40,122 nt of DNA from Actinomycetota bacterium (GTDB lineage: Bacteria; Actinomycetota; Thermoleophilia; Gaiellales; F1-60-MAGs149). The notes beneath the pieces are model-generated. The model did not search any database, had not been told where the DNA came from, and worked only from the letters and a program-made list of their open reading frames with translations. The stretch is taken from positions 1 to 40,122 of the forward strand of contig JAPLCF010000044.1 in NCBI GenBank assembly GCA_026392355.1, written 5' to 3'. Below, piece after piece: positions 1 through 8,256 of this stretch (positions are counted from its first letter, which is position 1; each line of letters starts with the position of its first letter). Made by a program: the position numbers and the translations under genes.

Positions 1-956
1 GCCTCGACGAGCCGGTGCCGCAGAACGACGGCATCTTCCGTTGCGTCAGCGTTATCGCGCCGAAGGGCTCGATCTTTAACCCGAACTTCCCGCGCGCCTG
101 CTTCTCGCGCTTCAACCAGTGCCAGCGCGTCGTAGACAACACGATCGTGGCCCTGTCGAAGGTCGTGCCGGATCTGGTGACGGCGGGCAACTCCGCCGCG
201 ATCCACTTCTGCTCGTACGCGGGCTTCATCCCCGAGAAGGGCGAGTACTGGCTCTACCTCGAGGTGAATGAGGGCTCGTACGGCGGACGCAAGGGCCGCG
301 ACGGTATGGACTCCGTCGACTGCCTGATGGCCAACACGCGCAACAACCCGATCGAGGAGCTCGACATGCGCTTCCCGATGCGGACGGAGCGCTACGAGCT
401 GCGTGACGAGCCGGCGGCGCCGGGTCAGTGGCGCGGTGGTGTCGGCATCGTCCGCACAAACCGGTTCCTCGAGCCGGGCGCGTACTCCTGCGAGGGCGAT
501 CGCCACAGCGATCCCCCGCGTGGCATCTTCGGCGGCTATGACGGCCTGCCGGCGATGGTCCGCCACCACAAGGCTGGCGGCGGCTTCGAGGAGATCCCCG
601 CGAAGGTGACGGGTCTCATGTGCGAGGCCGGTGACGCGATCCAGCTGATCGAGCCCAACGGCGGTGGCTACGGCAACCCGCTCAAGCGCGACCCGAAACT
701 GGTCGTCGAGGACATCCTCGACGACTTCACCTCGGTCGAGCTGGCGCGCGAGGCCTACGGTGTCGTCGTCGATCCGAAGACGCTCGCGATCGACGCTGCG
801 GCGACGAAGAAGCTGCGCGCCAAGCTGCTCAAGCAGCGCGGCCGTAACTTCCAGGGCGAGCTGCTCTCCCTGGTCAAACTGCCGCACCGCATGGCCGTCT
901 CGCCGCACAAGGCAGCGGCCAAGCCGAAGCGCAAGAAGGCGGCTACCCGCCGCTAG
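1..956 (+). CDS. hyuB: HyuB, hydantoinase/oxoprolinase B subunit (C-terminal part, 5' end outside window)
   Basis: The reading frame is open from the window edge (first full codon at position 3), so only about the last 317 residues are present. The protein aligns by eye with the C-terminal half of the complete HyuB at 25983-27647: shared blocks are the EGSYGGRxGxDGMDxVD stretch, the NTRNNPIE segment and the GGGYGNP glycine loop. HyuB partners HyuA in ATP-dependent opening of hydantoin, N-methylhydantoin or 5-oxoproline rings. Unlike the second copy it keeps the usual C-terminal module ending in an AREAYGVV-type block (about 735-770). It then carries an extra Lys/Arg/Ala-rich basic tail ending KPKRKKAATRR. 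The matching HyuA should lie just left of the window. Family assignment is firm; the substrate is not predictable. Confidence 0.9.
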   Translation, partial: LDEPVPQNDGIFRCVSVIAPKGSIFNPNFPRACFSRFNQCQRVVDNTIVALSKVVPDLVTAGNSAAIHFCSYAGFIPEKGEYWLYLEVNEGSYGGRKGRDGMDSVDCLMANTRNNPIEELDMRFPMRTERYELRDEPAAPGQWRGGVGIVRTNRFLEPGAYSCEGDRHSDPPRGIFGGYDGLPAMVRHHKAGGGFEEIPAKVTGLMCEAGDAIQLIEPNGGGYGNPLKRDPKLVVEDILDDFTSVELAREAYGVVVDPKTLAIDAAATKKLRAKLLKQRGRNFQGELLSLVKLPHRMAVSPHKAAAKPKRKKAATRR

Positions 957-970
957 GACAACGAAGACGA

Positions 971-1004
971 GGGGGCGGCGGCTCGCGCCGTCGCCCCCTT
1001 TTTT
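971..1004 (+). terminator. Rho-independent terminator after hyuB
   Basis: A 12-bp stem (971-982 with 987-998, one G-T wobble) closes a 4-nt TCGC loop and is followed directly by six T (999-1004). It lies 15 nt after the hyuB stop codon. It isolates the CoA-transferase gene, which has its own -10 box. Confidence 0.88.
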
Positions 1005-1043
1005 CTTGCCCAAACTGTCGTATCTCGCACCCCTCCTCCCGAC

Positions 1044-1049
1044 TAGGCT
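1044..1049 (+). promoter_or_regulatory. -10 box TAGGCT for leaderless CoA-transferase mRNA
   Basis: TAGGCT matches the actinobacterial TANNNT -10 pattern and sits 7 nt before the ATG at 1057, so transcription would begin at or next to the start codon. No Shine-Dalgarno sequence is present. The same hexamer is found 7 nt before the ATG at 5118 and 6 nt before the minus-strand ATG at 33054. Confidence 0.5.
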
Positions 1050-1056
1050 CTCATCT

Positions 1057-2265
1057 ATGCGCAGACCACTCGAAGACGTCACTATCCTCGCCGTCGAGCA
1101 GTACGGCGCGGGCCCTTGGGGCACCGTGCACCTTGCCGACCTCGGCGCTCGCATCATCAAGATCGAGGATCCGACCAGTAAGGGCGACATCGGCCGCTAC
1201 GTGCCGCCGTTCCAGGAGGGCGAGGACTCCCTCTTCTTCGAGACGTTCTGCCATAATAAGGAGTCGATCTCGCTCCAGCTGCGCTCGCCCGAGGGCCGCG
1301 CGACGTTCGAGCGCCTCGTCCCCCACGCCGACGCGGTCTTCTCGAACCTGCGTGGCGATGGTCCGGCAAAGCTGAAGATCCTCTACGACGACCTTAAGCA
1401 CCTCAATCCCGCGATCGTCTGCGCGTCGCTGACCGGCTTCGGCATGACGGGTCCGCGCGCGGCCGAGGGCGGCTACGACTACATCGCGCAGGGCATGGCC
1501 GGTTGGATGAGCCTGACCGGCGATCCCGACGGCCCGCCGACCAAGTCGGGCCTGAGCCTGGTCGATATGTCCACCGGTTATGCGGCTGCGCTGGCCATGA
1601 TGTGCGCCCTCTGGCGCGCGCGTCGCGACGGCGAGGGCTGTGACGTCGACGTCTCGCTGTTCGAGACGGCGTTCAACCTCGACATGTACGTCTCGACGTG
1701 GCACCTGTCGCGCGGCTGGGAGCCGATCCGCACGCGCAACTCGTCGCACCCGTCGATCGTGCCGTTCGGCAACTTCCCGACGGCCGACGGCTGGGTCGTG
1801 ATCGCCTGCGCCAAGCAGAAGTTCTTCGAGAACCTCGTGCACGCGATCGGCGTCGAGTGGATGCTCGAGGACGAGCGCTACGCAACGATGGCCGCCCGCC
1901 TCGAGAACCGCGACGACTGCACGGCCGAACTGGAGAAGGCGCTGTCGACGAACACCACCGCCCATTGGGTGAAGGTGCTCGCCGAGGCCGACGTGCCGAG
2001 TGGTCCGATCTACTCGATCGCCGAGGCCGCGGCCGACCCGCAGACGATCGCGCGCGATCTGATCGCCGAGACCGAGCACCCCGTGCTCGGCACCGTGCGC
2101 CAGATCCGTTCGCCGCTGCGCATGCCGGGCGCCGCCGAGGAGCTCAAGCCCGCCCCGAAGCGCGGCGAGCACACCCGCCAGGTCCTGACGGAGCTGGCCG
2201 GGATGGACGAATCCGAGATCAATGCTCTGGCCGAGGCGGGAGCCTTCGGCGACGTGGAGGTATGA
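1057..2265 (+). CDS. CaiB/BaiF family CoA-transferase
   Basis: This 402-residue protein has the length and character of class III CoA-transferases, which move CoA between carboxylic acids (formyl-CoA:oxalate, carnitine, succinyl-CoA-dependent enzymes). The N-terminus carries the usual VEQYGAGPWGTVHLADLGA segment followed by VIKIE-like IIKIEDP. The catalytic Asp that forms the acyl anhydride is D170 in the SLVDMSTGYAAA motif. The ATG at 1057 is chosen because the upstream part of the frame is low-complexity read-through of the terminator and a -10 box sits 7 nt before this codon. The next gene starts within its stop codon region. Together they suggest activation of a ring-opened acid, but the acyl substrate cannot be read from sequence. 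Confidence 0.93.
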   Translation: MRRPLEDVTILAVEQYGAGPWGTVHLADLGARIIKIEDPTSKGDIGRYVPPFQEGEDSLFFETFCHNKESISLQLRSPEGRATFERLVPHADAVFSNLRGDGPAKLKILYDDLKHLNPAIVCASLTGFGMTGPRAAEGGYDYIAQGMAGWMSLTGDPDGPPTKSGLSLVDMSTGYAAALAMMCALWRARRDGEGCDVDVSLFETAFNLDMYVSTWHLSRGWEPIRTRNSSHPSIVPFGNFPTADGWVVIACAKQKFFENLVHAIGVEWMLEDERYATMAARLENRDDCTAELEKALSTNTTAHWVKVLAEADVPSGPIYSIAEAAADPQTIARDLIAETEHPVLGTVRQIRSPLRMPGAAEELKPAPKRGEHTRQVLTELAGMDESEINALAEAGAFGDVEV

Positions 2266-2267
2266 CG

Positions 2268-3515
2268 ATGGCGAAGAACATCACGATCGATCGCGAGCGC
2301 TCGTATCAGCGCATCGAGAACGACATCGAGACGCTCGGCGGGCCGGACTTCACCGAGACTGATGAGGCCATCCGCCGCTATGCCTACACCGACGTGTACG
2401 AGAACACGCTCCAGTACTTCACGCGCGAGCTTGAGGCAATCGGCTTCACCGTGTGGCGCGATCCGGTCGGCACGCTGATTGCCTCGAACGTGCCGAAAGG
2501 CGCTCCGGCCTTCGGCATCGGCTCGCACTGCGACTCGAACCGCAACGGCGGCAAGTACGACGGCACCCTCGGCGTCGTCACCGCGCTCGAAGTCTGCCGG
2601 CTCGCGCAGGAGTCGGGCCAGCACATTCCGCTGCGCCTGATCAGTTTCCTCGAGGAGGAGGGCTCGGGCTTCGGCCAGATGCTGCTCGGCTCGCGGATCA
2701 TGCTGCAGCGCGTCACCGAGGAAGAGCTGAAGACCACGATCCTTGCCCCGGACGGCACCTCGTTCTGGGACTCAGCCGCCGCGGCGGGCTACGAGCCGGA
2801 GCGTTGGCAGGAGTCGATCAACGAGATCGACGGCCTGACCGGCTGGATCGAGGTCCACATCGAGCAGGGCCGTGTCCTCCAGGACACGAACAACCGCATC
2901 GGTGTCGTGCACGCCCTGCCCGGGTACGTGCACGGCGACTTCCACTTCACCGGCCGTGCTGATCACGCGGGCGCCACGCCGATGGACTTCCGCGTCGACG
3001 CCGCCATCCCGGCCGCGGAGACGATCCTCGAGGTCGAGCGCCTCGCCAACGAGATTGGCAAGACGACGGTTGGTACGACCGGCGAGCTCGAGACGCACCC
3101 GTGCCTAATCAACGTCGTGCCGGGCAGCGTGCGCGTCTCGCTCGATACCCGCTCGGTAACGGGCGGCCACGTGGAGCTGCGCGATCGCATCGTGCCGTAC
3201 GCCAAGGAGCGGGCCGAGGCCCGTGGCGTCGGGTTCGAGTGGGTCGAGCGCCAGGCCCTCCCCATCACCCCGATGAACGATGAGATCGTCGAAGCACTGC
3301 GTCAGGAGGCCGAGGCGACGGGCGAGCCATTCATGGTGATGCCCTCGGGCGCGGCCCACGACACGATGTGCGTGGCCGACAAGGTGCCGACGGCAATGGT
3401 CTTCGTGCCCTGCGTCGACGGTCTCTCGCACACGCCGCTCGAGGACTCCGACACGCGCGACGCGGCCCTCGCCGCCGAGATCGTGCTCGGGGCGATTATC
3501 GCGCTGCAGGCCTAG
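2268..3515 (+). CDS. M20 family Zn/Mn-dependent N-carbamoyl-L-amino-acid amidohydrolase / allantoate amidohydrolase-like (HyuC type)
   Basis: A 415-residue M20 peptidase-fold amidohydrolase. Visible metal-site features are GSHCDS (H87), GGKYDG (D98), the FLEEEGS acidic cluster (129-131), the dimerisation-domain GRADHAGATPMDFR block and the C-terminal SGAAHDTMCV His. The EVHIEQG motif is typical of the HyuC/allantoate amidohydrolase/beta-ureidopropionase branch, which removes carbamoyl groups. An ATG at 2262 overlaps the upstream stop (ATGA), but GGAGG at 2256-2260 lies only 1 nt from it and 7 nt from the ATG at 2268, so 2268 is preferred. A paralogue lies at 37241-38482. Substrate (N-carbamoyl amino acid, allantoate or ureidopropionate) is open. 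Confidence 0.92.
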   Translation: MAKNITIDRERSYQRIENDIETLGGPDFTETDEAIRRYAYTDVYENTLQYFTRELEAIGFTVWRDPVGTLIASNVPKGAPAFGIGSHCDSNRNGGKYDGTLGVVTALEVCRLAQESGQHIPLRLISFLEEEGSGFGQMLLGSRIMLQRVTEEELKTTILAPDGTSFWDSAAAAGYEPERWQESINEIDGLTGWIEVHIEQGRVLQDTNNRIGVVHALPGYVHGDFHFTGRADHAGATPMDFRVDAAIPAAETILEVERLANEIGKTTVGTTGELETHPCLINVVPGSVRVSLDTRSVTGGHVELRDRIVPYAKERAEARGVGFEWVERQALPITPMNDEIVEALRQEAEATGEPFMVMPSGAAHDTMCVADKVPTAMVFVPCVDGLSHTPLEDSDTRDAALAAEIVLGAIIALQA

Positions 3516-3784
3516 AGGTCGAGCACGAGTCGCTCGCCCTTAGCGCGCGACACGCAGATCATCATCACGTCGTTCGAAGCCTTCTCGTCGTCATCGAGGA
3601 CCTCGTCGCGATGATCGACCTCGCCCGCCAGGACGTTCGTCTCGCACGTCCCGCAGTTGCCTTCGCGACAGGAGTTGAGGACGCGTCGACCGGAGGCCTC
3701 GATCGCCTCCATGATCGTCTGGTCGGCAGCGACCTCGAGCTCGCTGCCATCCTTCAACTCGACGATGAACGCATGGTCCGTCAC
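3512..3784 (-). CDS. [2Fe-2S] ferredoxin, PDR/VanB C-terminal-domain type
   Basis: This 90-residue standalone ferredoxin has cluster ligands C39, C44, C47 and C77 (C-x4-C-x2-C-x29-C, plant type). The SCREGNCGTCET loop followed by GEVDHRDEVL is characteristic of the ferredoxin domain normally fused to the C-terminus of phthalate-dioxygenase-reductase-type proteins such as VanB. Here it is free. The GTG at 3784 is chosen because upstream codons run into the divergent P450 gene and are not ferredoxin-like. It is divergent from the P450 gene with a 51-bp gap and overlaps the M20 hydrolase end by 4 nt. It probably donates electrons to that P450; no ferredoxin reductase is in the window. Confidence 0.88.
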   Translation of the reverse strand: MTDHAFIVELKDGSELEVAADQTIMEAIEASGRRVLNSCREGNCGTCETNVLAGEVDHRDEVLDDDEKASNDVMMICVSRAKGERLVLDL

Positions 3785-3820
3785 CCGGGCATTGTCCCAC
3801 AGCAGCCGTAGCGCAGCGGG

Positions 3821-3826
3821 TATCGT
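3821..3826 (+). promoter_or_regulatory. -10 box TATCGT upstream of P450
   Basis: TATCGT (TANNNT) lies 9 nt before the P450 ATG at 3836, compatible with a leaderless or nearly leaderless mRNA. A TTGTCC hexamer sits 29 nt upstream of it at 3792-3797, an atypically long 23-nt spacer. Confidence 0.35.
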
Positions 3827-3835
3827 GGCGCCAGG

Positions 3836-5068
3836 ATGGATGCAGCGCACGACGCACCGCACGGAGCCATTGAACCCGCACCGGGGATCACGGCGATCGC
3901 CGACGACCCGTGGTCGATCCCACACCTGACGGATCCGTACCCGCTCTTCGAACGGATGCGCGATGCCGGCCCCGCCGTGTGGCTCGAGCAGTACGGCGTG
4001 CATGCCTTCACGCAGTTTGAGTCGATGCGAGAGCTACTCGTGGACCACGAAACGTTCATCTCGAGCGCTGGCGTCGGGCCAACCAACTTGCACATAACGC
4101 CGAACTGGCGTCCCCAGGGCATCCTCGAGTCGGATCCCCCGCGCCATACGCCGATGCGCACGGCCATGACCTCGGTGATCGCGCCACGCAAGATGCGCCA
4201 GCTGCGGCCGGGCTTCGACGCCTATGCCGCCGAGCTGACCGACGCGGTGCTCAGCGGTGAGGACATCGACCTCGTCCACGATATTGCCGAGGAGTTCACC
4301 CTGCGCGTCTTCGGTGATGCCGTGGGCATCGATCGCGAGGGGCGCCGCGAGAACCTGCTGACGCACGGCGCGATGAACTTCTCGTACTTCGGTCCCGACA
4401 ACGAGCTGCACCGCCGGCACGTCGAGGCGGGTGCCGGCACGCCGGAGTGGGTCCTCGCCAACTGCGAGCGCAGCGTCCTCACGCCCGACGGCATGGGCGC
4501 GCAAATCTGGGAACAGGCCGACGCCGGTGTGATCCCGCCCGAGCAGGCCACGCTGCTGATCCGCGCGATGCTCTCGGCCGGGCTCGACACCACGGTCTTC
4601 GCGATCACCAACACGCTGCTGCTGCTCGCGCAACATCCGGAGCAGTGGGCGAAGGTGCACGCCGATCCGTCGCTGATGAAGTTCGCGATCGATGAGGCGC
4701 TGCGCTACGAGTCGCCCTTCACCTGCTTTTTCCGCACCACCAGTCGCGACGTGGTGCTCGACGGCGTGCAGCTGCCGGCTGGCTCCAAGCTCGTCGTCTT
4801 CCTCGGCGCCGCCAATCGCGACCCGCGCCGTTGGGGCGACACGGCCGACCGCTTCGACATCGATCGCGACACGGGCGGCCAACTCGCCTTCGGCATGGGC
4901 ATCCACCAGTGCGTCGGCCAGCCGATCTCACGCCAGGAGTCGCAGGCGCTGCTCGAGGAACTGGCGCGCCGCGTGTCCGCGATCGAGCTAACGGACGAGC
5001 CCACGCTCTATCTGCACAACACGCTGCGCTCGTGGTCGAGCGTGCCGGTGCGCCTTCAGTCGGCGTAG
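3836..5068 (+). CDS. Cytochrome P450
   Basis: A 410-residue soluble bacterial P450. The I-helix oxygen-activation motif contains D251-T252 (SAGLDTT), the K-helix ExxR is E287-R290 (EALR), and the heme loop is FGMGIHQCVG with the thiolate ligand C359. The early SDPPRHTPMR segment is the usual C-helix region. The ATG at 3836 follows an AGG and a nearby -10 box. Its divergent neighbour is a [2Fe-2S] ferredoxin, the normal class I partner. The overall look, including GVGPTNLH and the ferredoxin partner, recalls aromatic-acid P450s such as CYP199, but that is an impression and no substrate can be assigned. Confidence 0.95.
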   Translation: MDAAHDAPHGAIEPAPGITAIADDPWSIPHLTDPYPLFERMRDAGPAVWLEQYGVHAFTQFESMRELLVDHETFISSAGVGPTNLHITPNWRPQGILESDPPRHTPMRTAMTSVIAPRKMRQLRPGFDAYAAELTDAVLSGEDIDLVHDIAEEFTLRVFGDAVGIDREGRRENLLTHGAMNFSYFGPDNELHRRHVEAGAGTPEWVLANCERSVLTPDGMGAQIWEQADAGVIPPEQATLLIRAMLSAGLDTTVFAITNTLLLLAQHPEQWAKVHADPSLMKFAIDEALRYESPFTCFFRTTSRDVVLDGVQLPAGSKLVVFLGAANRDPRRWGDTADRFDIDRDTGGQLAFGMGIHQCVGQPISRQESQALLEELARRVSAIELTDEPTLYLHNTLRSWSSVPVRLQSA

Positions 5069-5104
5069 GGCGCGTTTGACCTACACAGGGTGGAGGAATG
5101 TCGG

Positions 5105-5110
5105 TAGGCT
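5105..5110 (+). promoter_or_regulatory. -10 box TAGGCT for leaderless CDO-like gene
   Basis: TAGGCT lies exactly 7 nt before the ATG at 5118, as in front of the CoA-transferase gene. TTGACC at 5076-5081 is a good -35 hexamer, but the 23-nt spacer is longer than usual. Confidence 0.45.
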
Positions 5111-5117
5111 CTCGCGC

Positions 5118-5792
5118 ATGTGCGACACCCAGCATCTCCTCCACTCCCATCACCACGGCCCCGAGTTCATCCTCGATACGCCCCATATGCGGGAGTTCAT
5201 CGACGAGGTCAAGGCCGCGATCGCTGAGGGTGGCCGCGTCGAGGAGGCGATCGAGCGCCTCAAGCCGTCGTTCACGCGACTGATGGACGATCAGGACTGG
5301 CTGCCCGACGAGTACATGGCCGATGCGCCAGAAAGCGGCATGGGCAACGGTATCGGCCAGTGGGCGCTCTACCGCGCGCAGGACGGCTCGCTCTGTCTCT
5401 TCTCGCTCGTCGTCCCGCCCGGACAGTCGACGCCCATCCACGACCATCGTGCCTGGGGTCTGATCGGCCTCTACCGCGGTACGCAGGACGAGGACGTCTA
5501 CGCGCACGGCGACGACCACGAGCGCGTGCACCTCAAGTCGTCGAACAAGATCGAGCCGGGCGAGTTCTTCGCGCTGATCCCGCCGGACGACGACATTCAT
5601 CAGATCACCACCACGAGCGACGTCACCAGCGTTTCCTTGCATCTGCTGACGAACGACACGGGCTGCATCTGGCGCCACAAGTTCGACCAGGAGACGGGAC
5701 TGCCCTCGCCGTTCCGCTCCGGCTACGTCAACGCCGAGTGCGACGACGAGCACGACCATCAGCACGACCACGCCCATTCCCACACTCACTGA
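5118..5792 (+). CDS. Cysteine-dioxygenase-like cupin with His-rich ends
   Basis: A 224-residue double-stranded beta-helix protein of the cysteine/3-mercaptopropionate dioxygenase-like group. The likely iron ligands are H108 and H110 in TPIHDHRAWG and H161 in DDDIHQI, with CDO-like spacing. The family oxidises thiols to sulfinates using Fe(II) and O2, but close homologues are often annotated only as predicted metal-dependent enzymes. Both ends are unusual: an N-terminal HSHHHG cluster and a C-terminal tail of alternating His and Asp/Glu (last 18 residues). The start at 5118 is set by the -10 box; the longer TTG-started frame from 5076 is disfavoured. It heads a run with the cyclase 10 nt downstream. 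Confidence 0.82.
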   Translation: MCDTQHLLHSHHHGPEFILDTPHMREFIDEVKAAIAEGGRVEEAIERLKPSFTRLMDDQDWLPDEYMADAPESGMGNGIGQWALYRAQDGSLCLFSLVVPPGQSTPIHDHRAWGLIGLYRGTQDEDVYAHGDDHERVHLKSSNKIEPGEFFALIPPDDDIHQITTTSDVTSVSLHLLTNDTGCIWRHKFDQETGLPSPFRSGYVNAECDDEHDHQHDHAHSHTH

Positions 5793-5802
5793 GGAGCCGA
5801 CC

Positions 5803-6492
5803 ATGGCCCGCCGCGTCATCGACCTGTCCCAGCCGCTCTCGAACGAGTCGCAGCTGCATCCCTTCTTCCCCACCGTCCAGGTGCTGCGCCACATCCAGCA
5901 CTCGGATGCCACCGGCGACCAGAAGTCGTTCGACGCGCAGATGATCATCACGTCGAACCACGCCGCCACGCACGTGGACGCCCTCGGCCACTTCGATCCC
6001 GACCCGAATGCGGCCAAGATCGATGAGATGCCGCTCGACACCTTCTGTGGCGACGCCGTCTGCATCGACGTGCGCGAGTACCCGAAGGGCCACGAGGTGA
6101 CGGTCGCCGAGATGGAGGCCGCGATCGAGGCGAGCGGCCAGGAGATCCGCCACGGCGACATCCTCCTGTTCTGCACCGACCACTACAACAAGACGGCGGG
6201 CACGCCGGCGTTCCTCGACGGCTTCAGCGGCGTCGCGGCGGAGTGTGTCTACTGGATGAAGGAGAAGGGCGTCAAGATCTTCGGCGTCGAGACGATCAGC
6301 CCCGACCTCGTCTACCAGACCGGTGCGTACTCGAACCATCGCGCCTGCGCCGACGTCGGCATCACGCACTTCGAGAACCTCAACAACCTCAAGGACGTCG
6401 TCAACCAGCGCTTCCAATTCTTCGGCTTCCCGCTGCGCCTCGTGCCCGCCACGGGCTCGCCGATCCGCGCCGTCGGCATCGTCGAGGACTAA
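5803..6492 (+). CDS. Cyclase family protein (PF04199, kynurenine-formamidase-like metallohydrolase)
   Basis: 229 residues, matching the family length. The signature HxGTHxDxPxHF appears as H53-A-A-T-H57-V-D59-A-L-G-H63-F: all His/Asp metal ligands are kept, but the usual G and P are replaced by A and G-containing residues. Family members are Mn/Zn-dependent hydrolases acting on formamides or cyclic amides (kynurenine formamidase, isatin hydrolase). GAGGAG at 5792-5797 provides a ribosome site before the ATG. It is distinct from the second cyclase at 21345-22040, which has the perfect motif. It sits between the CDO-like gene and a methyltransferase, all probably cotranscribed. Confidence 0.88.
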   Translation: MARRVIDLSQPLSNESQLHPFFPTVQVLRHIQHSDATGDQKSFDAQMIITSNHAATHVDALGHFDPDPNAAKIDEMPLDTFCGDAVCIDVREYPKGHEVTVAEMEAAIEASGQEIRHGDILLFCTDHYNKTAGTPAFLDGFSGVAAECVYWMKEKGVKIFGVETISPDLVYQTGAYSNHRACADVGITHFENLNNLKDVVNQRFQFFGFPLRLVPATGSPIRAVGIVED

Positions 6493-6511
6493 CGTCCGCC
6501 AAACTGCCTGC

Positions 6512-7129
6512 ATGAGCAAGCAGAACATCGCGCAGTGGGAGGAGAAGTTCTCCACCCCCGAGTACCAGTTCGGCACCGCCCCGAACGGCTTCTTGGTGCG
6601 TGAAGCCGCACGGCTCAAGCCGGGCGCGGACGTGCTCTGCATTGCCGACGGCGAGGGCCGCAACAGCACGTGGCTGGCCGAGCAGGGGCATCACGTTCAC
6701 GCCGTCGAAGCCGCGGCCAACGCGATCGCGAAGGCGCAGGCGCTGACGGCCGAGCGCGGCGTCGACGTGCGGCACGAGCAGGTCGACCTCGAGGAGTGGG
6801 ACTGGCCCGTCGCTGCGTACGACGCCGTCGTGGGGATTTTCATCCAGTTCACCGACCCGGTCGGGCGTGCACGGATGTTCGCGCAGATGGCCGCGGCGCT
6901 GCGCCCTGGCGGTGTAATCCTGCTTGAGGGCTACGGCCCTGGCCAGCTCGCCTACGGCACGGGTGGCCCCAAATCGCTCGATCACCTCTACGCCGTCGAC
7001 GAGCTCCGCACCGCCTTCCCCACGCTAACCGTCGCGTTGCTCGAGGAGTACGACGTGGAGCTCGACGAGGGACCGCGCCACCGCGGCATGTCGTCGCTCG
7101 TCGACCTCGTTGCCGTCGCTGCGGGCTGA
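6512..7129 (+). CDS. Class I SAM-dependent methyltransferase (TehB-like)
   Basis: A 205-residue Rossmann methyltransferase. Motif I is VLCIADGEGRNS (about 41-52), followed by an acidic residue ending strand 2 (HAVEAA), DLEEWDW and the LRPGGVILLEGY motif. The N-terminal WEEKFSTPEYQFGTAPNGFL is typical of small TehB/thiopurine-methyltransferase-like enzymes, which often methylate chalcogen or thiol compounds. The neighbouring CDO-like thiol dioxygenase gives a weak contextual hint of sulfur chemistry. The ATG at 6512 is 19 nt after the cyclase stop; no clear ribosome site is visible. The next gene follows after 5 nt. Confidence 0.85.
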   Translation: MSKQNIAQWEEKFSTPEYQFGTAPNGFLVREAARLKPGADVLCIADGEGRNSTWLAEQGHHVHAVEAAANAIAKAQALTAERGVDVRHEQVDLEEWDWPVAAYDAVVGIFIQFTDPVGRARMFAQMAAALRPGGVILLEGYGPGQLAYGTGGPKSLDHLYAVDELRTAFPTLTVALLEEYDVELDEGPRHRGMSSLVDLVAVAAG

Positions 7130-7134
7130 CGCGC

Positions 7135-8247
7135 ATGCACCGCGCACGCCTCGTACTCATCACCGTTATCTTCACTCTGCTGCTCACCGTTGTCGGCGTC
7201 GCCCAAGCCGCGACACCAACCTGTGGCGCAGGGCAGGTGTACACGGAGACGAACGACCCCGCAGGCAACCAGCTTGTCGTCCTGAAGGCCGGTCGCACGG
7301 GTGCGCTGACACAGCGTCAGGTGGTCGACGCCGGTGGTCTTGGCACGGGCTCGCACCTCACCTCGGGTGGCTCCGTCACCGTGTCGGCAGACGGCTGCCG
7401 TGTCGCCGCCGTCAACGCCGCATCGGGTGCGGTTGCGGTGTTCCGCATCGCCACCGACGGCACGGCCACGTTCGCGGGCTCTGCCGCGGCTGGCGGCGCC
7501 CGCACCATCAGTGTCGCCATGCACGGCAATCTGCTCGCCGCACTGAGCACGACGCCGGGCAGCGGCACGACGATTCAGACGTTCCGCGTGGCTGGGCGCC
7601 GCGTGGTCCCGGTGCCCGGCTCGCTCGTGCCAGTTGGCACGGCCACCGATGGTGGCCAGCTCGCCTTCACCGCCCGGGGACGCTTCCTTGTCGTGACCAC
7701 TCGTCAGTCGCTCGGCATCGTCACGTTCCGCGTCGGCAACGACGGCGTGCCCGTCCCCGCCGAGTCGCTCGTCCCGAATGCGCCGCAGTGGACCTACGGC
7801 TTCGGACTCACCGCGCAGAACCAGGCGATCGTCAGCATGATCGCCATCGGCCCACCCGTCTCGGGCTCGTACGGCTCGTTCGCGATCTCCCCTGCCGGCG
7901 GTATCACCTCGGTGGGCACGCCGATCCCCGGTCAGAGCGGCGCCTGCTGGGTCGCGGTCTCGCCGAAGGGTGGCTACGCCTGGGGCGTGAATGCCGATGG
8001 TCTGCAGTTGGCGACCCTGTCGGTGTCAACGACCGGCGCAATTGCCGTCACCGGCACAACGTCGACCGGCACGGAGGAAGGGCGCGACCTCACGGTCTCG
8101 GCCGACGGACGCTTTGTCTACCTGCTGCGCCCCGACGCCAAGGACATCCTGTCCTACAAGGTCGGCGCGCAGGGTGCGCTCACGCTGATCGGATCGACGG
8201 CGACACCGGCGGCCGCGGTGGCGACCGGCGGTATCGCCGCCTCCTAG
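7135..8247 (+). CDS. Secreted beta-propeller protein (lactonase/YncE-like)
   Basis: A 370-residue protein with a clear signal peptide: basic MHRAR, a hydrophobic stretch and an AQA-AT cleavage site near residue 27. The mature part consists of repeated blocks of about 45 residues with GxxVxVSADGCRVAAVN, SVAMHGNLLAALS, FTARGRFLVVTT and VSADGRFVYLL elements. These are blades of a seven-bladed propeller like 6-phosphogluconolactonase or YncE surface proteins. No catalytic residue set can be confirmed, so an enzymatic or ligand-binding role outside the membrane is open. It is the last gene of the 5118-8247 run and converges on the glutamate decarboxylase with a 9-nt gap. Confidence 0.82.
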   Translation: MHRARLVLITVIFTLLLTVVGVAQAATPTCGAGQVYTETNDPAGNQLVVLKAGRTGALTQRQVVDAGGLGTGSHLTSGGSVTVSADGCRVAAVNAASGAVAVFRIATDGTATFAGSAAAGGARTISVAMHGNLLAALSTTPGSGTTIQTFRVAGRRVVPVPGSLVPVGTATDGGQLAFTARGRFLVVTTRQSLGIVTFRVGNDGVPVPAESLVPNAPQWTYGFGLTAQNQAIVSMIAIGPPVSGSYGSFAISPAGGITSVGTPIPGQSGACWVAVSPKGGYAWGVNADGLQLATLSVSTTGAIAVTGTTSTGTEEGRDLTVSADGRFVYLLRPDAKDILSYKVGAQGALTLIGSTATPAAAVATGGIAAS

Positions 8248-8256
8248 CGCTCCGAC

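Noticed and set aside
5076..5117. Upstream TTG start adding 14 residues to the CDO-like protein
   Set aside because: The stretch overlaps the TAGGCT -10 box, and the ATG at 5118 has the same promoter spacing as other leaderless genes here.
5098..5283. ATG with a good GGAGG site at 5098 opening a 61-codon frame
   Set aside because: Out of frame with the recognised CDO-like protein, Ser/Arg-rich shadow translation, no domain.
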